A stretch of DNA of 32,509 nucleotides from Protofrankia sp. CiT1 (GTDB lineage Bacteria > Actinomycetota > Actinomycetes > Frankiales > Frankiaceae), in the NCBI RefSeq assembly GCF_917627385.1, contig NZ_CAKJTL010000031.1:1-32509 (forward strand), read 5' to 3'. The notes under the pieces were generated by a model. That model saw nothing but the letters and a program-made list of their open reading frames with translations, did not search any database and was not told the origin of the DNA. Position 1 is the stretch's first letter. Each line of letters begins with the position of its first letter. The position numbers were made by a program, and so were the translations under genes. This document shows, piece by piece, positions 7,453 to 14,872 of the stretch.

Positions 7453-7957
7453 GGGGCCGGCCCTGACGACATCCAGGCTGCTCGCGCTTCCCCTGACGGT
7501 GTGGAACGCGGGCTTCGTGGCCGAGGAGCTGGGACCGCTGCTGGCGGGTGCGTGTCTGCACCGGGCGCAGGGGATCGCTGTCGACGCGGCGGGCGATCCG
7601 ACCGCCGCGCTACGGCGGGACCTGCGCCGCCGAGCCGGTGCGGGTCGCGGTGTGATGACGTGGACGGTGCGCGGTGACGACTCAGCGGCTGTCGGGCTGC
7701 TGGCGGTGGACGCCATTGACCGGCGTGCCCTGGTGTCGGTGTCCATCGGACGTCCCTACCGGCGTCGGGGGTATGCCACCGAGGCGCTGCGGGCGCTGGC
7801 CAGTTGGCTGGAGTTCCGCGGTCAGGTAGTCGTCGAGAGCCGGGTGCGGGTGGGTGACCGCACGGGTGAGCGGCTGGCTGTGGCGACCGCGTTCGTGCCC
7901 GCGGACATAGTGCTGGCGGATGGTTGGCGGGTCTGGTTCCGGCCGCCACCTCCGTAG
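7445..7957 (+). CDS. GNAT-family N-acetyltransferase
   Basis: A 170-residue protein. The stretch SVSIGRPYRRRGYATEALRALASWL (about 98-122) is the acetyl-CoA-binding motif A of GNAT enzymes, with R/Q-x-x-G-x-A in RRRGYATEA. It looks closest to the RimJ-type subgroup that acetylates protein N-termini or small amines. The C-terminal part lacks the usual Asn-containing motif B (gNxxS) and ends in RPPPP, so the substrate side is unusual. GTG at 7445 overlaps the end of the SDR gene by 8 nt with GGAG upstream, which implies translational coupling. The acceptor is unknown. Confidence 0.8.
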   Translation: MGEGPALTTSRLLALPLTVWNAGFVAEELGPLLAGACLHRAQGIAVDAAGDPTAALRRDLRRRAGAGRGVMTWTVRGDDSAAVGLLAVDAIDRRALVSVSIGRPYRRRGYATEALRALASWLEFRGQVVVESRVRVGDRTGERLAVATAFVPADIVLADGWRVWFRPPPP

Positions 7958-8191
7958 CGTCACCACTGTCCGGGCGGCACGGTCCTGTTCTCATCGTTTT
8001 CGTAACTTAGAGTTATCAAACTGGCCCCGATGTTTACCTCGCCGCAGGATGCGGCACCATAGATGCGATGTCGCGAATGGGACGGTGTGGACCAGTCGCC
8101 CAGCTCGCGCGTCCGTGTCGGTTGGTCATCGGCGCGTGTCATGGATGGGGGACCGTACGGTTGGCGCGAAGGCGCCTGGGAGGTTCTCAGA

Positions 8192-9289
8192 GTGAGCGTG
8201 GAAACTCATCGTGAAGTCGCACTTACGAACAGTCCGGACGAGGCAGGTCCAGTGCGACCGCGCGGGTCCGAGGTCACGTATGATCATCTGATTATTCCGC
8301 CGCATTGGCGCCGTTCGGACGAGTCCGGGCCAGGGGCGTACAATCCACTGTTCCCGGATGATCCGTGTATCGATCCGCATAATCCACAGACCGGTCCCAT
8401 CACGGGCGCCATGACCGGCCCTCTGCTGGTGGGTACCACCGCTCGTGCGTTCGCCAAGCTCGACGACCTGGTCCGCCTCAATGCCGACGACCGCGCGGTC
8501 ATCGACGCCCGGCGGGATGACGCTGAGCAGGCCCTGCGGGCGATCTTCCCGCCGCGCTGCGCGTTGCCTCTCGTCGGTGTGGCGACCATCGGTTCCGCGG
8601 GGCGTGACACGATGATCCGCCCGCTGGACGAGGTTGACATCTTCGTCGTGTTCAGCGCCGCCAACAGCGCGTGGAAGCGCTTCCGCTGGGACTCACGCGA
8701 CCTGCTGCTCTGTGTCCGTAACGCGATCGGCGGTGACCGCATCCAGACGATCGGCACGCGTGGCCAGGCCATGCGCATCGTCTACAACTCAGCCCCGGAC
8801 GTCCATCTCGTGCCCGCCTTCGACCATCCGCGGGCTGGTTATGTCATGCCGGACTGTGTGGGCGGATGGCTGCCGACCCGCCCTGAGCGGCACGCGAGCT
8901 GGATGGCGGACGCGGGCCCGCGGGTCGCCTCGGCGGTTCGGCTGCTCAAGGCGTGGAATCGAGTCTGTGGTAGCCATCTGCGTTCGTTCCACCTCGAGGC
9001 GCTCGCGGGCAAGGTTCTGATCAACCGTGGGCTCAACACCCGGCAGGCGCTGGCGGAGGTCTTCAGGCACATCGAAACCAAGGGATTCACCGCCTACGAC
9101 CCGGCGGAGGTCGGAGGTGACCTGTCGACGTACCTGCAGCCGGGCGACTGCGACGCCCTTGCGGAGTCGGTGCGTTTCGCCCGTGCCCATGCTGATGACG
9201 CTGTTGAAGCGGAACAGGCGGGCCGGCACGAGGATGCTGTCAACCTGTGGCGGCAGGTATTCGGGCCGGAGTTTCCGACTTTCGGTTAG
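8192..9289 (+). CDS. CD-NTase-like (SMODS) nucleotidyltransferase, orphan
   Basis: A 365-residue protein of the polymerase-beta superfamily. The nucleotide-binding GS motif is TIGSAGRDT (about 133-140), followed by LDEVDIFVVF, giving the metal-binding E-x-D at 147/149. The next strand, PDVHLVPAF (202-210), occupies the place where SMODS enzymes usually have vDvVPaf; the third acidic residue seems to be His, or to be shifted two places earlier. The helical part AVRLLKAWNR...LRSFHLEALA (about 248-272) is the typical C-terminal core of CD-NTases/OAS-like enzymes. Such enzymes make cyclic or linear oligonucleotide signals, often for anti-phage CBASS. No CBASS effector, Cap2/Cap3 or HORMA/TRIP13 gene is nearby. 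GTG at 8192 is set by GGGAGG 8 nt upstream. The stop overlaps that of the convergent MMPL gene by 3 bp. Confidence 0.82.
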   Translation: MSVETHREVALTNSPDEAGPVRPRGSEVTYDHLIIPPHWRRSDESGPGAYNPLFPDDPCIDPHNPQTGPITGAMTGPLLVGTTARAFAKLDDLVRLNADDRAVIDARRDDAEQALRAIFPPRCALPLVGVATIGSAGRDTMIRPLDEVDIFVVFSAANSAWKRFRWDSRDLLLCVRNAIGGDRIQTIGTRGQAMRIVYNSAPDVHLVPAFDHPRAGYVMPDCVGGWLPTRPERHASWMADAGPRVASAVRLLKAWNRVCGSHLRSFHLEALAGKVLINRGLNTRQALAEVFRHIETKGFTAYDPAEVGGDLSTYLQPGDCDALAESVRFARAHADDAVEAEQAGRHEDAVNLWRQVFGPEFPTFG

Positions 9290-11526
9290 GGGCTTTCGCG
9301 GATATTGGCAGCAGAGTCCCTTCGCGACCGCGGCACGTCCGTGATGGCGGATGCCGCATCCCGGGGCGTGGTCACGGCGTGCTCTGTGTGCCCCAAAGCC
9401 CGACCAGGACCTCGACGTTGTTGATGGTCGGTGGCAGAGCCGGCGCCGGCTGTTCCGGGCCGGTCCGGCGGTAGCGTCGCCAGGCGACTCGGCCACCAGA
9501 TCTTCGGGCCGATGTCGAGCGCCAGCGCGGGGACGAGGATCGAGCGCACCACCAGGGTGTCGAGCAGCACGCCGAACGCCACCAGAAAGCCCACCTCGGC
9601 AAGCTGCACCAGCGGCAGGATGAACAGTACCGAGAAGGTGGCCGCCAGCACGACTCCCGCCGAGGTGATGACGCCGCCGGTGACGGCAAGCCCGTGGCGC
9701 ACTCCCGGCTCGGGGCCGATTCTCTCAGCTTCTTCCCGAACTCTGATCATCAGGAAGATGTTGTAATCGATTCCCAACGCTACCAGGAAGATGAATCCCA
9801 GCAGTGGCAGGGAGGGATCGGCACCGGCAAAGCCGAACAGCCAGTCGTACGCGAGCGCGCTGGCGCCGAGCGCGGCCAGGAACGACAGCACCACGGTCGC
9901 AATCAGCAGTAACGGGGTGACCACGGCCCTCAGCAGCAGCCCGAGAATCACGGCCAGGACACTCAGGACCACTGGGATGACGACCCGCTGATCGCGCACG
10001 GAGGCGGTGCGTACGTCCAGATTCACGGCGGTGGTTCCGCCGACCAGCCCGTCCGCACCGGGTATCGCGTGGACGGCATCCCGGAGCTGTTTAACCGCGT
10101 CGAAGGAGGCCTTCGTGTCGGGCGGCGGCGAGAGAATAGCAATGAACTGGACCAGGTTCGCTCCGCGCCCGTTTTCTTCGGCAGCGGTGACCGCGGGATT
10201 TCCGCGAATGGTGGCAAGGACGTCGGCCGCGGCCGAGGCGTTGGCAATGATGTATGCCGGCGCGGTCGCGCCAGCCGGGAAACTGCGCTGGGCGAGTTCC
10301 TGACCTACCACGGAGTCCACCGGTCCGGTGAATCCCTGATCCCCACGTAGGTTCGTGTTCAGATGTACGGTCGCGAACGCCAGCCCGGTCAGTACCAGCG
10401 TGGCCGCGATCCAGACCCGGCGAGGCCGCGCGGCGATTCGAGCGCCGGCCCGTGACCAGAAACCGGGCTCCTCGACCGCTCCCGTGCCGTACCCGGGGAT
10501 GAACGGCCAGAACAACCGCCGGCCGCACGCGACAAGCACGGCCGGGAGAAGCGTCATTATCGTCACCAGCGCCGCGGCTATACCGATGGCTCCCACCGGG
10601 CCGAGACCTCGGTCGGAGTTGAGGTCGCCCAGTAACAGGCACAGCAGGCCCACGATGACGGTCGCGGCGGAGGCGACGACTGCCGGCCCGGCCCGGCGGA
10701 TAGCGACCCCCATTGCCTCGTGCGCACTTTCGTGCCTGGTCAGTTCCTCTCGGTATCGGGCAATGAGCAGAAGCGCGTAGTCGGTGCCGGCGCCGAATAC
10801 AAGCACCCGTAATATTCCGGCGCTCTGCCCGTTGACGGTCAGCTCGCCGTACCTGGCCGCGAGATAGGTCAGGGCGGTGGCCACCTGGTCGGCGATGGCG
10901 ACCGACAGCAGCGGTGCCAGCCACAGGAAAGGGCTGCGGTAGACGATGAGGAGAATGACCGCGACAACCCCACCGGTGACGAACAGCAGGGTGGTATCGA
11001 CACCGCTGAACACGTCGTAGGAGTCCGTCAACAGACCGGCTGGTCCGGCCAGCCCTGTCTGGAGCCCAGGCGGCGCGGCAGTGCGTACGATCCGGCGGAT
11101 CTCCTTGACGTCATGGGTGAAATCCACAATGTCTGACCGCTGCGCGAGGCTGATGCTCAGCAGCAGCGCATTGCCCCTGGGGGACGGGATAGGCCCACCG
11201 ATCGGGATTACGGAGAACCTTTGGAGCTCGTGACCGAGCGCCTCCACCGTTGCCCGGTCGGCGGAGGTCAGTTCAGGATCACGGGCGAAGACGACGATCG
11301 CTGGTACGGCGTCCCCGCCCGGCAGAAGCCGCTGGGCCGTGAGCACGCGGGTGGATTCGGCTCCGGCGGGCAGGAAGGCCGCGGCGTCGTTCTTCTGCGC
11401 GTCGGCCAGTCTGGACGCGAGTGGGCTGACGACGACCGTAATAATGATCCACAGCAGGAGGGCGGCCCACTTGAGCCGTGGCCGGGCCGACCACGCGACG
11501 ATTCTCCAGGCTCTGTCCACCAGCAT
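9286..11526 (-). CDS. MMPL-family (RND) membrane transporter
   Basis: A 746-residue membrane protein with two tandem MMPL halves. The first membrane helix at about 18-38 is followed by a large external loop, then a group of five helices containing GAGTDYALLLIARYREEL (near residue 260). A second external loop and a second helix group follow, with ALGIDYNIFLMIRVREE (near 595). These GxxxDY motifs carry the proton-relay Asp-Tyr pair of MMPL proteins, which export lipids or other hydrophobic compounds by proton-motive force. The ATG at 11526 follows GGAGG; a TTG 18 nt upstream is less likely. The cytosolic tail is short and rich in Pro/Arg. No lipid-synthesis gene is adjacent, so the cargo is unknown. 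Confidence 0.93.
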   Translation of the reverse strand: MLVDRAWRIVAWSARPRLKWAALLLWIIITVVVSPLASRLADAQKNDAAAFLPAGAESTRVLTAQRLLPGGDAVPAIVVFARDPELTSADRATVEALGHELQRFSVIPIGGPIPSPRGNALLLSISLAQRSDIVDFTHDVKEIRRIVRTAAPPGLQTGLAGPAGLLTDSYDVFSGVDTTLLFVTGGVVAVILLIVYRSPFLWLAPLLSVAIADQVATALTYLAARYGELTVNGQSAGILRVLVFGAGTDYALLLIARYREELTRHESAHEAMGVAIRRAGPAVVASAATVIVGLLCLLLGDLNSDRGLGPVGAIGIAAALVTIMTLLPAVLVACGRRLFWPFIPGYGTGAVEEPGFWSRAGARIAARPRRVWIAATLVLTGLAFATVHLNTNLRGDQGFTGPVDSVVGQELAQRSFPAGATAPAYIIANASAAADVLATIRGNPAVTAAEENGRGANLVQFIAILSPPPDTKASFDAVKQLRDAVHAIPGADGLVGGTTAVNLDVRTASVRDQRVVIPVVLSVLAVILGLLLRAVVTPLLLIATVVLSFLAALGASALAYDWLFGFAGADPSLPLLGFIFLVALGIDYNIFLMIRVREEAERIGPEPGVRHGLAVTGGVITSAGVVLAATFSVLFILPLVQLAEVGFLVAFGVLLDTLVVRSILVPALALDIGPKIWWPSRLATLPPDRPGTAGAGSATDHQQRRGPGRALGHTEHAVTTPRDAASAITDVPRSRRDSAANIRESP

Positions 11527-11544
11527 CCCCGCCTCCGGTCCCAA

Positions 11545-11851
11545 GCAAGGATGTTCGCAGGAAGGCCGCCTGAGACGGAAGCGATACGGCGGGCGCGCCA
11601 GCGTGACGGGTTATCAAGGTTTTCGAGCAGGCGGCATGCTGTACCCGGCGGCGTGCCCGCCGGAAAACCCACACGGGGGCTGCCCCAGCGCAGGGCGGCC
11701 GCCTGGGTGACGACGGACTCTCAGCCCCATCCAGCTCTCAGCCCCATCCAGCTCTCAGCCCCATCCAGCTCTCAGCCCCATCCAGCTCTCAGCCCCATCA
11801 GCCCACGGCCTCATCAGCCCACGGCCTCATCCAGCTCGCGGCCCTGCCCCA
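11545..11851. repeat. Intergenic region with 17-bp tandem repeat
   Basis: There is no gene between the MMPL start and the psuG stop. From 11721 to 11788 four exact copies of a 17-nt unit TCAGCCCCATCCAGCTC stand head to tail, then a partial copy and two copies of ATCAGCCCACGGCCTC (to about 11836). The array lies directly downstream of psuG on the minus strand and upstream of the MMPL gene, whose promoter must lie at the left end. Confidence 0.9.
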
Positions 11852-12811
<960 letters not shown>

Positions 12812-12857
12812 CGCCCGACACTATCCATCGCGGCGCTATGAGACTGCCTGGCCGAGG

Positions 12858-13694
12858 TCAGGCGAAAAGATCGTGTACTGTCACCGGGCGTAGCCCCTTC
12901 TGCCCAAGACCGGTGATGATTCGAGGCAGGGCGGGGATCGTGCCCGCATGCCCGAAGTGCAGGCTCACCACCGAGCCGGGCCGCACCGCCGCAAGTGTGC
13001 GCGTGACCACCGCGTCGGCGCCGGGGTCGGTGTAGTCGAGCGGATCCACATCGTAGGACAGGCAGTGCGCGTAACCGGCCCGGCCAGCCTCGGCGAGCAC
13101 CGTCGGGGTGGCATGGTGCATCGCTGAGGGCCGGAAGTAGTCCCCCGGCCCGCCGGTCACTCGCTCCATGATCTCCTGCGAGCGCTCCACCTCCGAGCGC
13201 ACCACGGAAGCGCTCTGTCGGTCAAGATCGGCGAGATGGGTGTACGTGTGGTTTCCGATTTCGTGTCCGGCGTCCCGGACGCGGCGGGCGTAGTCCGGGT
13301 ACCGCTCCAGCCAGTTGCACACGAACATGCAGGTGATCGGCACTTGGGCCTGGGCCACAGCGGCGAGGAGCCCGTCGACCAGAGCGATGTCGCCGTTGGT
13401 GTGGAACGTCAGCGCCACCTCCGGACGGCCTGAGCTCGCGCGTACCAGTTCGGTCGCCGGGCCGCCTCCGGCGGACGGCGTGGAGGAGGTTGCCGCGGCG
13501 GCACCCGCCGGCGGCGGGACAACTCCCGCGGTGGCCGTTGGCGGCGTGCTCACCGATGGCTCGGCGCCGCGGCCGCTGTCACCACCGCCGTTGCCGGTGC
13601 CACCGCTGGTACGGCCGCCAGCTGCGCATCCGGCAAGCACCAGCGCCGCACCCGCGAACAGGCCGCGCCGAGTCGATGAACCGGAAAAGCACAC
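12858..13694 (-). CDS. Lipoprotein polysaccharide deacetylase-like (NodB homology) protein
   Basis: A 278-residue protein. A short signal ends in the lipobox VLAGC (Cys 23), so it is probably lipid-anchored outside the cell; a Gly/Ser/Pro/Ala-rich spacer runs to about residue 85. The NodB domain follows. The first motif, normally TFDDG, reads TFHTNGD (96-102), so the usual catalytic Asp is missing. The metal-binding HTYTH (second motif) is intact near 148; the third motif is FRPSAMHH; YDVDPLDY and SLHFGH match the later motifs. Related NodB proteins with a TFH-type first motif exist in actinobacteria, so it may be a distinct subgroup rather than a dead enzyme. GTG at 13694 is the only start that includes the signal. 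Confidence 0.88.
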   Translation of the reverse strand: MCFSGSSTRRGLFAGAALVLAGCAAGGRTSGGTGNGGGDSGRGAEPSVSTPPTATAGVVPPPAGAAAATSSTPSAGGGPATELVRASSGRPEVALTFHTNGDIALVDGLLAAVAQAQVPITCMFVCNWLERYPDYARRVRDAGHEIGNHTYTHLADLDRQSASVVRSEVERSQEIMERVTGGPGDYFRPSAMHHATPTVLAEAGRAGYAHCLSYDVDPLDYTDPGADAVVTRTLAAVRPGSVVSLHFGHAGTIPALPRIITGLGQKGLRPVTVHDLFA

Positions 13695-13746
13695 CGCAGC
13701 ACCTTACCGCCGGTGCTGGGCCAGCCCCATCGCGCGTTTCGCGGGG

Positions 13747-13791
13747 TTGATCGTGCTCTTCGCTTCGGCTATGCTTCGAACGTGAGTTCGA
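13747..13791 (+). promoter_or_regulatory. Promoter overlapped by a perfect LexA (SOS) box
   Basis: TTGATC (13747-13752) and TATGCT (13770-13775) are 17 nt apart. Directly after the -10 element lies TCGAAC-GTGA-GTTCGA (13776-13791), a perfect palindrome matching the mycobacterial/actinobacterial SOS box TCGAAC-N4-GTTCGA. LexA bound there would cover the transcription start, so the downstream HNH gene should be DNA-damage-inducible. The GTG inside the box is in frame but lacks an RBS. Confidence 0.85.
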
Positions 13792-13820
13792 CTTCCTTTG
13801 GGGCGGAAGGGGTGGCTGGT

Positions 13821-14693
13821 ATGCGGTTGGCTGATCTGCCCGCACGGCGGGGTATGGCGGCTCGGTTCGATCCGCTCTCTGATCCTGACGCCGTGAGCGG
13901 AGATCGGAACGGCGCTCATCGGGCGTGTGCGTTGACCGTGTCGTCCTCGCTCGAGGGCAAGATGTTCCTGCGGGGCCAGCTCGACGCCGAAGGAGGGGAG
14001 ACTGTCACCGCGGCCTTGGACGCGGCTATGGGAGGAGCGCCCGCGGCAGACGATACGCGCTCCAAGGATCAGCGTCGGGCGGACGCCCTGGTCGAAATCG
14101 CCCGACATTATCTGGGCCAGGCGGATCTTTCGCAGGTGCATGGCCATCGACCGCAGCTGACCGCTGTAGTCGAGGTCGCGGCGTTGCTACCGCCGGTGCG
14201 GGCAGCAACCTCGGCGGCCTCAGAAGCCGGCTCGGACCCTTCTGCCGTCCCCGCGCGTGCGGCAGCGGCGGTCCGTCCGCCGGAGTTTCCCACCAGGCTC
14301 ACCGTCCGTGCTGGTTTCACCGGCGGATGGCCGATCACTCCTGCCGCCATCCGCCGGATCGCGTGCGACGCACGAGTCAGTCATCTGCTGACCTGGGGCG
14401 AAAGCAAAATTTTCGATCTCAGCCGGGAGGCTCCCACAGTCTCTGCCGCGCAGCATCGCGCGTTGGAGCTCCGCGACGGCGGATGCGTCTACCCGGGCTG
14501 TGACCGGCCGCCGTCGTTCTGCGACGGTCATCATCTCGTGCATTGGATCGACGGGGGGCCGACTGAACTCGACAATCTTGTTCTGCAATGCGGGCGGCAT
14601 CATCGCAGGCTCCATGAGGAAGGCGAGACCCTCTACCGTGACGACATCGGCACCTGGCGGATCCGGAGAGCCGACGCCGACAGTGAGCCCTAG
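13821..14693 (+). CDS. DUF222/HNH endonuclease (13E12-repeat family), N-terminally short
   Basis: A 290-residue protein. Residues 25-100 match only the last part of the DUF222 domain (LEGKMFLRGQLDAEGGETV, then QRRADALVEIARHYL). A variable Ala/Pro stretch follows, and the C-terminus is an HNH nuclease: GCVYPGCDRPPSFCDGHHLV, then DNLVLQCGRHHRRLHEEG, with conserved His, Asn and His residues. Family members usually have 400 or more residues, so the helical start of DUF222 is missing. The start at 13821 is chosen from GGAAGGGG 8 nt upstream and because it follows the LexA-controlled promoter; the frame is open further upstream to 13713. Mycobacterial relatives include SOS-induced genes. The TAG stop appears to be supplied by the left end of repeat element B1. 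Confidence 0.85.
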   Translation: MRLADLPARRGMAARFDPLSDPDAVSGDRNGAHRACALTVSSSLEGKMFLRGQLDAEGGETVTAALDAAMGGAPAADDTRSKDQRRADALVEIARHYLGQADLSQVHGHRPQLTAVVEVAALLPPVRAATSAASEAGSDPSAVPARAAAAVRPPEFPTRLTVRAGFTGGWPITPAAIRRIACDARVSHLLTWGESKIFDLSREAPTVSAAQHRALELRDGGCVYPGCDRPPSFCDGHHLVHWIDGGPTELDNLVLQCGRHHRRLHEEGETLYRDDIGTWRIRRADADSEP

Positions 14694-14861
14694 GGCGTGT
14701 TTCGAAAGCCATCTGTCCGGCTCGCCACGTCCAGGCGGCCTCTGGCTGCGTTCTCGGCCACACCGATACAACTCATCCGGTATCGGTGTGGTCTGCGGCC
14801 TTGCCAGGAACCACCTGGACGCGCCTTCCTGATCGAACGACGACTTCCGAAACACGCCGTA
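14691..14861 (+). repeat. MITE-like repeat family B, copy 1
   Basis: The element begins TAGGGCGTGTTTCG and ends CGAAACACGCCGTA, imperfect 14-bp terminal inverted repeats with an exact 11-bp core (14694-14704 and 14848-14858). Inside are nested stems: CGTCCAGG with CCTGGACG and CCACACCGATA with TATCGGTGTGG. It resembles 17714-17811 but carries about 73 extra nt in the centre. The TA ends suggest a TA target like Tc1/mariner or IS630 elements, as an inference. It fills the gap between the convergent HNH and clpB genes, and its hairpins could stop transcription from both sides. Confidence 0.8.
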
Positions 14862-14872
14862 GTCCGAACCGA

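Noticed and set aside
8003-8015. TAACT-TAG-AGTTA palindrome upstream of the CD-NTase-like gene as an operator
   Set aside because: Only 5-bp half-sites; could be chance, and no regulator gene is adjacent.
8192-9289. A complete CBASS defence operon
   Set aside because: No effector, Cap2/Cap3-like or HORMA/TRIP13 gene lies beside the nucleotidyltransferase, so only an orphan enzyme can be supported.
13713-13820. Longer start for the HNH protein
   Set aside because: It would place the promoter and LexA box inside the coding sequence, has no RBS, and the extra residues do not resemble DUF222.
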